NCBI GenBank assembly: GCA_036003365.1
Contig: DASYSL010000089.1
Location: forward strand, 1 to 34,834
Direction: 5' to 3'
Source: DASYSL01 sp036003365
GTDB lineage: Bacteria > Eisenbacteria > RBG-16-71-46 > DASYSL01
DNA: 34,834 nucleotides
Made by a program: the position numbers and the translations under genes. The stretch's first letter is position 1. The number at the start of each line of letters is the position of its first letter. Shown in pieces: positions 24,142-32,993 of this stretch. The notes under the pieces were generated by a model. The model did not search any database, was not told the DNA's origin, and saw only the letters and a program-made list of their open reading frames with translations.

Positions 24142-26637
24142 ATGAGCGCGCCGCCCAAGACCTCCCTGCGTCCCCGCCCGAAGTTCGCTTGGCTGTGGAT
24201 CGGCCTCGCGGTCGCGGCCGTGATCGCGGGCGCCGCCGTGGCGGTGCGGCTGTACGTCACGCCGGAGCGCGCGCGCGCTTTCGCCACGAGGGCCTTGAGC
24301 GCCTCCCTGCGCCGCGAGGTGCGCTTCGCCAAGGCCGACCTCACCTACTGGCCTCCGGTCAGCATCTCGGTCGACAACCTGGCGGTCTCGGATCCGCAAG
24401 GTTTCGCGCAGGGCACCATGCTCTCGGCGCGCAACGTGATGCTCACGCTCGACGTGTGGGCGCTCTTCTCGCGCCGTCTCGAGCTGAGCGGGATCCAGGT
24501 GGATCGTCCCGCCGTGCGCCTGTGGCGCGCACGCGACGGACGCGCCAACTGGGAGGGCTTGGCCGGCATCGGCGACACGACGGCCACCCCGCAGCGCTTC
24601 CGCGAAGTGAACATCCCGGGCGTGAAGCTCGCGAGCGCGCGGCTCGGTTACTACGGCGCCGACGGCAAGCTCGCGTTCTACTTCGAGGATCTCGATCTCG
24701 ACCTCGCGAAGCGCGGCAAGGGCTGGAGCTGGAACCTGCGCGTGGCCAAGGTCGGCAATCCAGGGCCGATCCCCCACCTCGACCAGCCGATTCTCGCCAA
24801 GGGCACGACCGGCGCGGTGAAGCCGGGAACGCCGGTCTCGTTCAGCATCGACGCCTCCTGCGGCGACCTCTCGCTCGCCGGCCAGGGCATCGCCTCGGCC
24901 AAGCGCGTCGATTTCACGCACGGGGTGATCAAGCGCAAAGGCGCTCCCGCCGCCATCGAAGATCTGCGCGCGCGCTATCTGTCCGACGCGCGCGGCTCGC
25001 GCATCGATTATTTCGACGGCCGCGTGGGCAGCTCCAGGTTCGCCGGCGCCTTGGTGCTCGAGCCGCCGCCGCTTCGCGGCACGTTCAAGGGTGATCTCAA
25101 CCTCGCCGAGCTGTCCCAGTTCCTGCCCCCGGATCAACGCGGGATCTCGGGGCGGGCCAACGTGGCGGTGCAGTTCATCGTCCAGAGCGGCGACGTGCGC
25201 GGCGCCCAGATTCAGGGCCTCGCGGACCTCGTGAACGTGAGCTTGCCGGCCCGCTCGGCGGACTCGCAGCCGCTCACCGGCTTGAACGGGCGCGTGTGGT
25301 TCTCGCGTCTGAGCGCCAACACCACCGACCTCCAGGGCCGATACGGCTCCTTGCCGTTCCGCGTGAGCGGCAACGTCGAAGAGCCGCTGGCTCTGGCCAA
25401 CGCGCTCGATCCCCAGCCGCTGCCCAACGCGCGCGTCGCCACGGCGCATTTCGATCTCACCACCGGCCCCATCGACGCCGACGTGCTCTTCCCGCCCGGC
25501 AGGCCGATGACCAAGGCGCCCTACCTCATCGCTGACGGCGTGATCAACGCACCGCGGCTCAAGGCCAAGAAGGTGGACGTCACGGACGTGACGGCGAAGT
25601 TCCGCTACGACCGCGGCCTGGTGCACATCGACGGCGCCACGGCCAAGGGATACCGCGGCACGATGACCGCGAGCGGTGACGTCGATTTCCGCAATCCGCA
25701 GGCGCCCGTCTACTCCATGCGCGTGCAGGGCACCGGCCTCGACGCCCAGACGGCCATGCAGACGTGGGTACCGCGGCTGGGCAATCTCCTCACCGGAGCG
25801 TTCGACGTCAACCTGACGACGAGCGGCAACGGCTTCGGCACCAAGGAGGCGCTCGCGCATCTGAGCCTCGACGCGCTCGCCAAATCGGCCGACGGGCGGC
25901 TCGCCGGCGCCGAGCTCCTACAATCGGCGGCGCAGTGGAGCGGGCTTGCCGACCTGCGCAACATCCAGTTCAAGAACCTGCTCTGGCACGTCATCGTGCA
26001 GAACGGCCGCGTGCTCTTCCGCGACGTGACGATCCATGGGCTCGACAGTGATTACGGCGTGGCGGGATGGATCGGGCTCAACGGCGATCTCGGTCTCAAG
26101 GTGGCGCTCGCGCTCCCTCAATCCCGGCTCGGCAACCTGTCACCCGGCCTGCGCACCGCGGCCAACCTGCTCTCCGACAAGAGCGGGCGCGTGATGCTGA
26201 ACTTCGACGTGGGCGGGAACGTCCACAATCCCCAGTTCGCGCTCAACATGGATCAGACGTCTCAGCTCCTGGCCCAGAACCTCGAATCGCAGCTCCTGGG
26301 CATGGCGATGAATCCGATCGAGAAGGCGCTCGGCGACTCCCTCAAGAAGGGCGCGAGCCTGCAGGAGCAGGTGCTCAACGTGGCCAATCTGCAGAAGGTG
26401 CTGCTCACCAAGAACTCCCAGCAGCAGCAGCAAGACGTGATGAGCGAAGCCGCCAACTGGATCCAGGATCTCCTGGCGCCAGGGAGCCGGAAGGCCGCGC
26501 CCGACACGACCGCCGCCCCCAAGCCGCCGCCTCCACCGCCGGCCAGCGACACGACCAAGGTGCCGCCTCCCCCCGACACCACGCAGAAGGCGCCGCCGCC
26601 ACCGACGACCACGCCGGACACAACAAAGCATCCCTAG
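24142..26637 (+). CDS. AsmA-like family envelope protein
   Basis: 831 aa from an ATG. A single N-terminal membrane helix lies at about 15-38, followed by the AsmA opening SASLRREVRFAKADLTYWPPVSISVDNLAVSDP. A long series of beta-strand repeats follows, typical of the AsmA/TamB/bridge-like lipid-transfer superfamily, and the AsmA C-terminal region lies near 600-740 (MLNFDVGGNVHNPQFALN). A Gln-rich stretch (NSQQQQQDV) and a Pro/Thr-rich tail (PPPPPASDTTK, repeated DTT) end the protein. It is presumably an inner-membrane-anchored, periplasm-spanning protein involved in outer-membrane lipid homeostasis. Confidence 0.88.
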   Translation: MSAPPKTSLRPRPKFAWLWIGLAVAAVIAGAAVAVRLYVTPERARAFATRALSASLRREVRFAKADLTYWPPVSISVDNLAVSDPQGFAQGTMLSARNVMLTLDVWALFSRRLELSGIQVDRPAVRLWRARDGRANWEGLAGIGDTTATPQRFREVNIPGVKLASARLGYYGADGKLAFYFEDLDLDLAKRGKGWSWNLRVAKVGNPGPIPHLDQPILAKGTTGAVKPGTPVSFSIDASCGDLSLAGQGIASAKRVDFTHGVIKRKGAPAAIEDLRARYLSDARGSRIDYFDGRVGSSRFAGALVLEPPPLRGTFKGDLNLAELSQFLPPDQRGISGRANVAVQFIVQSGDVRGAQIQGLADLVNVSLPARSADSQPLTGLNGRVWFSRLSANTTDLQGRYGSLPFRVSGNVEEPLALANALDPQPLPNARVATAHFDLTTGPIDADVLFPPGRPMTKAPYLIADGVINAPRLKAKKVDVTDVTAKFRYDRGLVHIDGATAKGYRGTMTASGDVDFRNPQAPVYSMRVQGTGLDAQTAMQTWVPRLGNLLTGAFDVNLTTSGNGFGTKEALAHLSLDALAKSADGRLAGAELLQSAAQWSGLADLRNIQFKNLLWHVIVQNGRVLFRDVTIHGLDSDYGVAGWIGLNGDLGLKVALALPQSRLGNLSPGLRTAANLLSDKSGRVMLNFDVGGNVHNPQFALNMDQTSQLLAQNLESQLLGMAMNPIEKALGDSLKKGASLQEQVLNVANLQKVLLTKNSQQQQQDVMSEAANWIQDLLAPGSRKAAPDTTAAPKPPPPPPASDTTKVPPPPDTTQKAPPPPTTTPDTTKHP

Positions 26638-26676
26638 TCAGCCGAGACTCCGCGGGAACTCCCTTCCCGGTTGCGG

Positions 26677-26705
26677 GGTGAAACGCCCAGAAGGTGTGTT
26701 TCACC
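26677..26705. other. Hairpin in the leader of the RnfD-like gene
   Basis: GGTGAAAC (26677-26684) and GTTTCACC (26698-26705) form a perfect eight-pair stem with a 13-base loop, ending 12 bases before the AAAGGAG ribosome site. A smaller CGGGAA/TTCCCG stem precedes it. No T tract follows on the plus strand, so a leader structure is as likely as a terminator for the AsmA-like gene. Confidence 0.45.
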
Positions 26706-26727
26706 GGCGCACCGGGAAAGGAGCCCC

Positions 26728-27651
26728 ATGCAGTTCCGTCCTTCCCAGCCGCCGGCCCGCCCCGGCGCCTGCGCGCCTGCCCGCGATCCGCGTCCGTATC
26801 AGATCGCGGTTCTTTCAGGACTCCTGTTCTACGGTTTCTTCGTCCTGCACTTCGACGTGAGCGGGGCGCAGATCGCGGTCACGCTCGGATCCGGCATCCT
26901 GGCGCAATGGGTGTGCACGCGCCTGGCGCGCCTGCCGCGCTTCGACCCGGCGAGCGCACTCATCTCGGCGTTGTCGTTGTGCCTGCTCTTGCGCACCAAC
27001 GCGCTCTGGGTGGCGGCACTGGCCTCGAGCCTCGCGGTGGCCAGCAAGTTCGCGCTACGCGTGCGCGGCAAGCACGTCTTCAATCCGTCGAACCTCGCCC
27101 TCGTGGCCCTGCTCCTCATGCCGGTCCGCGCCTGGGTGTCGCCCGGCCAATGGGGCAGCTTCGCCACGTTCGGGTTTCTGCTCGCGTGCGCGGGCGGGCT
27201 CGTGGTCCATCGCGCGTTGCGGAGCGATGTGACCTATGCCTTCCTTGCGACCTACGCCGGCTTGCTCGCCTGGCGCACGCTGACCCTCGGCGATCCGTGG
27301 ACCATCCCGCTGCACCAGATGGAAAGCGGCGCGCTCATCCTCTTCGCTTTCTTCATGATCTCCGACCCCCGCACGACGCCGAGCTCGCGTTTCGGTCGGG
27401 TCCTGTTCGGCGCCGCCGTCGCCGCCGTCGCGCACTACGTCACGTTCCGTCTGTTCCGGACCAACGGCCCGCTCTGGGCCCTGGCCGCGCTTTCGCCCAC
27501 GGTGCCGCTTCTCGATCTGTTGCTGCCCGGCCCGCGCTTCGTGTGGCGTCCCGATGTCGCGCAAAAGCACCCGTCGCCGAAAGGAGTCCGTGATGAGACG
27601 TTGGTCGCTTCTGTGTCTCGCGATCCTCTTGGCGCAGCCGCTCGCTCCTAG
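26728..27651 (+). CDS. Orphan RnfD/NqrB-like membrane protein
   Basis: 307 aa from an ATG preceded by AAAGGAG. About eight to ten hydrophobic helices are seen. The opening PRPYQIAVLSGLLFYGFFVLHFDV, the KHVFNPSNLALVALLLMP segment and MESGALILFAFFMISDPRTTPSSRFGR match the RnfD/NqrB branch of membrane proteins. The usual Rnf/Nqr partners are absent, and I do not see a clear S-G-A-T flavin-attachment motif, so a redox role is unproven. Its 3' end overlaps the DUF2330 gene by 59 bp, which strongly suggests that the two work together. Confidence 0.82.
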   Translation: MQFRPSQPPARPGACAPARDPRPYQIAVLSGLLFYGFFVLHFDVSGAQIAVTLGSGILAQWVCTRLARLPRFDPASALISALSLCLLLRTNALWVAALASSLAVASKFALRVRGKHVFNPSNLALVALLLMPVRAWVSPGQWGSFATFGFLLACAGGLVVHRALRSDVTYAFLATYAGLLAWRTLTLGDPWTIPLHQMESGALILFAFFMISDPRTTPSSRFGRVLFGAAVAAVAHYVTFRLFRTNGPLWALAALSPTVPLLDLLLPGPRFVWRPDVAQKHPSPKGVRDETLVASVSRDPLGAAARS

Positions 27652-28915
27652 AGGAGCGCTCGCGTTCTGCGGTTTCTTCGTCGCCAAAGGCGACGCCAAG
27701 CTGTTCAACAAGTCCTCCCAGGTGGTCATCGCGCGCGACGGCGATCGCACCGTGATGACCATGGTCAACGACTACCAAGGCGATCCCAAGGAGTTCGCCA
27801 TCGTCGTGCCGGTGCCTACGGTCCTGCAGAAGGATCAGATCCACATCGGCGACCAGGCCATCGTCGAGCACCTGGACGCGTACTCGGCGCCCAGGCTCGT
27901 GGAATACACGGATGACGATCCGTGCCGGCAAGTCGTAGCCGAACGCGAGCTCAGGAGCATGGGGGCGGCGCTCATGGACATGGCACCGTCTGCGATGCGC
28001 GGCGGCCGCGCCGACGAGCTCGTCAAGATCGAAGCCCGCTACACGGTCGGCGAGTACGACATCCTGATTCTGAGCGCCAAGGATTCGAATGGCTTGGCGA
28101 CCTGGCTCACGCAGAACGGCTATCGCATTCCGGCCGGCGCGCCGGCGGTCCTCAAGAGTTACCTGGCGCAGAAGATGCACTTCTTCGTCGCCAAGGTGAA
28201 CTTGAAGGAGCAGTCGAAGCTCGGGTTCACGCACCTGCGCCCGATCGCCGTTGCTTACGAGTCGCCCAAATTCATGCTGCCCGTGCGGCTTGGCACCGTG
28301 AACGCCGCCGGGCCGCAGGAGCTGTTCGTCTACTGCCTGACGCGCAAGGGCCGGGTCGAGCCGGTCAACTACCGGGGCGTTCGATTGCCCTCGGACGCGG
28401 AAGTGCCCGAGTTCGTGAAGGACGACTTTCCGAAGTTCTACCGGGCGATGTTCGATCAGCAGGCGAAGCAGCAGCCGGCGAGTGTGTTCCTCGAATACGC
28501 CTGGAACATGGCGTGGTGTGATCCCTGCGCCTCGGCGCCACTGGACTCGCGCGAGCTGCGCGAGCTGGGCGCCTATTGGACGGATCCCTCGGCCGGCGGC
28601 GGCCCGCAGATGGTGTTCGTCACGCGCCTGCACACGCGCTACGACGCGCAGCACTTCCCGGCCGACATCGTATTCCAGGAGACGGAAGACCAGTCGAACT
28701 TCCAGGGTCGATTCGTCATCCGGCATCCGTGGAAGGGCGGCGGGAGCTGCACGGCTCTCTCCGACTATCTGAACAAGCTACGGGAGCGCCAGAAGAAACA
28801 GGCGCAAACGCTGGCCGATCTCACGGGCTGGAGCCTGGCTTCCATCAGCTCTCGGATGCCGCCCGTGGCGCAGGTGGCCGAGCCCACGTGGTGGCAGCGC
28901 ATGTGGAATCGCTGA
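27593..28915 (+). CDS. Exported DUF2330 protein
   Basis: 440 aa from an ATG six bases after AAAGGAG, inside the end of the RnfD-like gene. The signal peptide (about 24 residues, ending ALA-F) is followed by CGFFVAKGDAKLFNKSSQVVIARDGDRTVMTMVNDYQGDP, the recognisable start of DUF2330. A CxxC (WCDPC) occurs at about residue 305-308, and further Cys lie in DDPCRQ and GGGSCTAL. No C-terminal membrane helix is obvious. It is likely periplasmic or secreted; its function is unknown. The overlap with an RnfD-like protein gene suggests an envelope complex. Confidence 0.88.
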   Translation: MRRWSLLCLAILLAQPLAPRGALAFCGFFVAKGDAKLFNKSSQVVIARDGDRTVMTMVNDYQGDPKEFAIVVPVPTVLQKDQIHIGDQAIVEHLDAYSAPRLVEYTDDDPCRQVVAERELRSMGAALMDMAPSAMRGGRADELVKIEARYTVGEYDILILSAKDSNGLATWLTQNGYRIPAGAPAVLKSYLAQKMHFFVAKVNLKEQSKLGFTHLRPIAVAYESPKFMLPVRLGTVNAAGPQELFVYCLTRKGRVEPVNYRGVRLPSDAEVPEFVKDDFPKFYRAMFDQQAKQQPASVFLEYAWNMAWCDPCASAPLDSRELRELGAYWTDPSAGGGPQMVFVTRLHTRYDAQHFPADIVFQETEDQSNFQGRFVIRHPWKGGGSCTALSDYLNKLRERQKKQAQTLADLTGWSLASISSRMPPVAQVAEPTWWQRMWNR

Positions 28916-28916
28916 C

Positions 28917-28941
28917 CAGGCCGCGGCTTGGCAGCGGCCTG
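28917..28941 (+). terminator. Stem-loop after the DUF2330 gene
   Basis: CAGGCCGC (28917-28924) pairs with GCGGCCTG (28934-28941), closing a nine-base loop. The following CATTCTTCG is only weakly T-rich, so termination may be factor-dependent. It starts at the stop codon of the gene. Confidence 0.5.
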
Positions 28942-29025
28942 CATTCTTCGTAGTGTCCGAGGGCGCGGCGTTGTCCGGGTCCACGCCGCGCGCTGGCTCG
29001 GACCCGACCGGAGAATCCGCTACCC

Positions 29026-29934
29026 GTGCCCGTCGCCCCCGAGGCGCAGCTCGCCGCCGATTACGTGCACTGCGCGCGCATCGCCCGCCACGCCGAGAAC
29101 TTTCCCGTGGCGAGCCGTCTCTTGCCGGCGCGCTTTCGTCCGCACTTGGCAGCCGTCTATGCCTACGCGCGCGGCGCCGACGACGTGGCGGACGAAGCTT
29201 CGCCGCGCATCGGTGAGGCTGTCGTCGCTGCCGACGCCGACTCGCGCCTGGCCGCCCTCGACGCGTGGGAGCGTGGCTTGGACGGCGACGTGCCTCCGGG
29301 CACCGAGCCCGTGTTTCGCGCCTTGGCAGCTTCACGCCGTGCCTGCTCGCTCCCGGATGGCGAGCTGCGCCGGCTGATCGAAGCCTTCCGCTATGACGTG
29401 CGCCATCAGGGCTATGCCACGTGGGAGGACCTGCTCGCGTACGCGCGCAACTCGGCGGCGGCGATCGGCCGTTTGGTCCTTTCGGTCGCGGCGGTCGATG
29501 ACGCCGACCTGATCGGTGCCAGCGACGATCTCTGTGTCGCGCTCCAGCTCACGAACTTCTGGCAGGACCTCTCACGCGACATGCCGCGCGGACGCATCAC
29601 GCTTCCGGAATCGATCTGGCGCTCCAAGTCGTTCGATGCGGCGCGCCTGCGCACGGACGGCTGGGGCGTCACCTCGGCGGCCAACCGCACGCGTCTGACC
29701 AGCGCCCTCGACATTGCCATCGCGCGCACCGAAGAGCTGTTCCAGCGCTCGCGCAAGCTTCCGGCGCAATCCGGACCGGCGCTCGCGAGCTATCTCGGTG
29801 CGGTGTGGATCGGCGGCCACACGATTCTCTCGCGAGTGCGCGAGCTCGGGCCGCGCGCCTTCCTCGAGCGGCCGTCGCTTACATGGACCGACCGGGCCGC
29901 CATCGCCTGGCGCGCCGTCGTGACACGAGCCTGA
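29026..29934 (+). CDS. hpnC: Squalene-pathway synthase HpnC
   Basis: 302 aa from a GTG. It is a trans-isoprenyl diphosphate synthase/phytoene-squalene synthase fold with both Asp-rich motifs: D52-D-V-A-D56 (AYARGADDVADE) and DLSRD (181-185, in LTNFWQDLSRDMPRGRI). Known HpnC converts presqualene diphosphate to hydroxysqualene. The assignment rests on gene order: it is followed by hpnD (1-bp overlap) and hpnE, the standard squalene cassette. The product is cytosolic and membrane-associated. Confidence 0.92.
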   Translation: MPVAPEAQLAADYVHCARIARHAENFPVASRLLPARFRPHLAAVYAYARGADDVADEASPRIGEAVVAADADSRLAALDAWERGLDGDVPPGTEPVFRALAASRRACSLPDGELRRLIEAFRYDVRHQGYATWEDLLAYARNSAAAIGRLVLSVAAVDDADLIGASDDLCVALQLTNFWQDLSRDMPRGRITLPESIWRSKSFDAARLRTDGWGVTSAANRTRLTSALDIAIARTEELFQRSRKLPAQSGPALASYLGAVWIGGHTILSRVRELGPRAFLERPSLTWTDRAAIAWRAVVTRA

Positions 29935-30773
29935 TGGCCTGGCCGATCCGCTCCTCTTTCGCTCCGGCATTCTGGCTTCTTCCCGAGCCGCGGCGCAGCG
30001 CACTCGTGGCCCTGCACCGTTTCTGCCGCGCCGCCGACGAGGCGGTCGACGGCACGCCCGCGAGCTCGCCGGCGGCCGCCCTCCACCTCGAGGGCTGGCG
30101 TCGCGAGGTGTGCGCGCTCTACGGCCAAGGTGCCCTGGTCACACCTGAGGGCCGGGCCCTCGCTCCATACGTAGCGCGCTACGGCATGAAGCGCGCGGAC
30201 TTCGAGCGCCTCCTCGACGGGCTCGCTCTCGATGCGCGCGGCACGCCGCTCGAAACCGAGGACGATCTCGCCCGCTATTGCCTGGGCGTGGCCGCGGCAC
30301 CGGGTTTTCTTTCGCTCTCGATCTTCGGCTGCCCGGAAGCCCGCGCCTACGCGCACCGTCTCGGCCTCGCGCTCCAGATGACGAACATCCTGCGCGATGC
30401 GCGCGAAGACCTGACAAGCGGTCGACTCTATTTTCCGTCGGAAGACTTGCGGGCCGCGGGCGTGTCGCCCGAAGAGATGACGGCCGCGGCGCGCTCGCAT
30501 GAGGCCGAGCCCGAGAGCGTGCGGCGGGTGATCGAGCGCGGACAGGAGCGCGCGCGCGACTGGTTCGCCCAGGCCGAGTCGGCCTACGAGGCCGAGCCCG
30601 TCACCACGCGGCGCTTCCTCGGCGCGGCGCGCGGCATGCACTACCTGTATCGCGCCCTCCTCGAGCGCGTCGAGCTGGAGTCGCCTCTGCCCCGGCGTCG
30701 CGTGCGCCCCTCGCGGGGCCAAGTTCTCTCCGCCGTCTTCCGCGCCTGGCGTGACACCGCACTCGCCGGCTGA
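29934..30773 (+). CDS. hpnD: Presqualene diphosphate synthase HpnD
   Basis: 279 aa; the ATG shares one base with the hpnC stop. The first Asp-rich motif is D35-E-A-V-D39 (FCRAADEAVDG) and the second is D155-A-R-E-D159 (QMTNILRDAREDLTSGRLYFP). Known HpnD condenses two farnesyl diphosphates to presqualene diphosphate, the first step of the HpnCDE route. It sits between hpnC and hpnE, with a 23-bp overlap into the next gene, so the three are translationally linked. Confidence 0.93.
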   Translation: MAWPIRSSFAPAFWLLPEPRRSALVALHRFCRAADEAVDGTPASSPAAALHLEGWRREVCALYGQGALVTPEGRALAPYVARYGMKRADFERLLDGLALDARGTPLETEDDLARYCLGVAAAPGFLSLSIFGCPEARAYAHRLGLALQMTNILRDAREDLTSGRLYFPSEDLRAAGVSPEEMTAAARSHEAEPESVRRVIERGQERARDWFAQAESAYEAEPVTTRRFLGAARGMHYLYRALLERVELESPLPRRRVRPSRGQVLSAVFRAWRDTALAG

Positions 30774-32103
30774 CGCTCCCGAAGTCATTGTCGTCGGCGG
30801 TGGCCTCGCGGGACTGTCCTGCGCCACCAAGCTGGTCGAGATGGGGCGCCGTGTTCTTCTGCTGGAAGCCCACGGGCGTCTCGGCGGCCGCGCGGCGTCG
30901 TGGACCGATCCGCGCGTCGGCGCCGAGATCGACAATGGCCCGCATTTGCTTGCGGGCACGTATCGCGAGTTCTTCACGTTCTTCGATCGTATCGGCGGCA
31001 AAGCGAGCTGGCGCCATCCGCCGCGCTTTCGCGTGGCGTTGTGGTCGGCCTCGCCCAAGCGCCGTCACGTGCTCGCGTGGTCGGGGCGCGATCCGTTTCG
31101 GTTCGGTCTCGCGCTCGGTTTCGCGCGCTTCGGCGCGCTCTCGCCCATCGACGCGCTGCGCGCGATGGCAGTGGTCCAGGCCGCTCCCAAGGCCATGCAA
31201 ACCCGCGATCACCCGCTCGGCAACTGGCTCACCTCTCTGGGCCAGAGTGACGAGGCGAAGCGCTGGCTCTGGTATCCGATGGCACGCGCCGTGTTCAACG
31301 AGAAGCCGGAGATCCTCTCGACACGCCTCTTTGCCTATGTCGTGCAGCGGCTCCTGGGCGAGGATTCACAGTCGGCTTCGCTCATGCGCCCCGCGGTCGG
31401 GCTCTCGCGACTGTACGCCGAGCCCGCGGCGGCGTATCTCGCGAACCGTGGCGCTGAAATGCGCATGTCGTGGCCGGTCGAGCGCATTCGCTTGGAGGCG
31501 GGTCGTTCTCTCATCGAGGGTCCGAAGGGTACGCTCACGGCTCCCGCCGTTTGCCTGGCCGTGCCCGCCGAAGCCGCAGTTCGGTTGCTTGGGCCCGAGC
31601 GCACCGCCGCCATCGCCCGCCTGTCGGGAGCCGCGAAAACCGACTCCGCACCCCTCACCACCGTGCACCTCTGGTACGAGGGGGCCGAACCCGGGCTCGG
31701 GGAGTCGTTCGTCGGCTTCGTCGACGACGAGTTCGCATGGGCGTTCGACCAGGGCCCCGTGCCCGGTCGGCCGCTGCGCCAGCTCGCGCTCGTCGCGCCG
31801 GGCTCGCGCACGCTCGCGCAACTCACCGCGCCGCGTCTCGTGCGTCGCGCCCGTCAGACGCTCGAGGCGCATGAGCCCGCGTTCGCCACGCGCGCCCTCC
31901 ATGACGCGCGCGTGGTGAAGGAGCCGCACGCCGCCCCGTCACTCACGCCCGAAGCCGCCCGTTCCCGCCCCGCCGTCGATACCAAGATTCCCGGGCTCGC
32001 TCTGGCCGGCGATTGGGTGGAGACCTTGCTCCCGGCCACCCTCGAGAGCGCTGCCATGAGCGGTCATCTGGCGGCCGATACCCTGCACCGTACTCTTCGC
32101 TGA
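30751..32103 (+). CDS. hpnE: Hydroxysqualene dehydroxylase HpnE (FAD amine-oxidase fold)
   Basis: 450 aa from a GTG inside the end of hpnD. The N-terminal FAD-binding motif G16-G-G-L-A-G21 (VIVVGGGLAGLSCATKL) is followed by the GRLGGRA motif (about 43-49), as in amine oxidase/phytoene-desaturase-like enzymes. The C-terminal FAD motif is PGLALAGDWVETLLPATLESAAMSG. Known HpnE reduces hydroxysqualene to squalene. No squalene-hopene cyclase or other hpn gene follows in the window, so the fate of the squalene (hopanoids, sterols or other triterpenes) is open. Confidence 0.92.
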   Translation: MTPHSPADAPEVIVVGGGLAGLSCATKLVEMGRRVLLLEAHGRLGGRAASWTDPRVGAEIDNGPHLLAGTYREFFTFFDRIGGKASWRHPPRFRVALWSASPKRRHVLAWSGRDPFRFGLALGFARFGALSPIDALRAMAVVQAAPKAMQTRDHPLGNWLTSLGQSDEAKRWLWYPMARAVFNEKPEILSTRLFAYVVQRLLGEDSQSASLMRPAVGLSRLYAEPAAAYLANRGAEMRMSWPVERIRLEAGRSLIEGPKGTLTAPAVCLAVPAEAAVRLLGPERTAAIARLSGAAKTDSAPLTTVHLWYEGAEPGLGESFVGFVDDEFAWAFDQGPVPGRPLRQLALVAPGSRTLAQLTAPRLVRRARQTLEAHEPAFATRALHDARVVKEPHAAPSLTPEAARSRPAVDTKIPGLALAGDWVETLLPATLESAAMSGHLAADTLHRTLR

Positions 32104-32114
32104 TTTGTGTAAGC

Positions 32115-32143
32115 TTCGACCGGAGACCGAGTCGTGCTAGGGT
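32115..32143 (+). promoter_or_regulatory. Possible sigma-70-type promoter of the HAD phosphatase gene
   Basis: TTCGAC (32115-32120), a 17-bp spacer and TAGGGT (32138-32143) lie about 22 bp upstream of the ATG at 32166, in the gap after hpnE. The match is fair, and the spacing and position are right. Confidence 0.35.
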
Positions 32144-32165
32144 TGCCCACCAACCTGGAGACCGA

Positions 32166-32981
32166 ATGAAGCGCACGCGCCTCGCCGTGATCTTGCTGCT
32201 CCTCCTGGCTCCTCCTTCGTTTGCCTCCGTCCGCGAAGGCACGACGGCGCCCGGCACGCCCGATCCGGCGGCTCTCCTGCGGCTCCAGTCGTGCGTCGAC
32301 TCGACGGTCGCGCTCGGCAAGGTGCCGGTCGTGATCTTCGACATCGATGGCACCCTCACCGACCCGGCGCCGCGCACGCGCGCGATTTTCGAGGCCTACG
32401 CCTCCAAGAACCCGAAGGACGCGGCGGGCATTCGCAAAGGCATCACATCCGTGCCCCTCAACAAGTATGCGTACGCGCCCGAGTCCACGCTGACGCTCAT
32501 GGGGATTCGCGACACCGCACTCGTCCATCGCATCGGTCGCACCTGGGTGACGGGCTTCTTCTCCAATCATTACCTGTCCCAAGACCGCGAGCTCGTGGGT
32601 GCCGCCGCGTACGTCACTTCCTTGTTCAAACGCGGCGCCTTGATCGTCTACCTCACGGGACGTGACGTGCCGCGCATGCTCGAAGGCACGGCGGCCTCTC
32701 TGCGCGATCAGGGATTCCCCATCGCGTCTCCGCGCGCCGTGCTCGTCATGAAGCCCGATCCCAAAGAGCCCGACCTCGAGTTCAAGAAGAAGGTGTTCGA
32801 CGACTTCGCGCGCTTGGGCGCCGTGGTCGGCGTGTTCGAGAACGAGCCCGCCAACCTGACGGCGATGCAAGAGCGCTTTCCCGACGCCATCGCCGTATTC
32901 GTCGACACGACGCACGATCCCAAGAAGACCGACGTGGTGCGTGCCAGTGCCGCCTGGGTGCGCAACTTCCGGATTCCGTAG
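32166..32981 (+). CDS. Exported HAD-superfamily phosphatase-like protein
   Basis: 271 aa from an ATG after TGGAG. The signal peptide ends FA-S at residue 20. HAD motif I is F58-D-I-D-G-T63 (D59 nucleophile, D61 acid/base), motif II is YLTGRD near 160-165, and a Lys-rich segment (FKKKVFDDF) could supply motif III. The expected acidic motif IV appears as FENEPANL, with Glu rather than GDxxxD. This is close to envelope acid-phosphatase-like HADs. It is probably periplasmic and acts on a small phosphate ester; the substrate is unknown. The CorC-like gene follows after 12 bp. Confidence 0.85.
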   Translation: MKRTRLAVILLLLLAPPSFASVREGTTAPGTPDPAALLRLQSCVDSTVALGKVPVVIFDIDGTLTDPAPRTRAIFEAYASKNPKDAAGIRKGITSVPLNKYAYAPESTLTLMGIRDTALVHRIGRTWVTGFFSNHYLSQDRELVGAAAYVTSLFKRGALIVYLTGRDVPRMLEGTAASLRDQGFPIASPRAVLVMKPDPKEPDLEFKKKVFDDFARLGAVVGVFENEPANLTAMQERFPDAIAVFVDTTHDPKKTDVVRASAAWVRNFRIP

Positions 32982-32993
32982 CCGAGGACGACG

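Noticed and set aside
23521..25860. 779-residue open frame on the minus strand
   Set aside because: It lies antisense to the AsmA-like, thioesterase and parvulin genes, has the Arg/Ala/His-rich composition of high-GC shadow frames and shows no domain.
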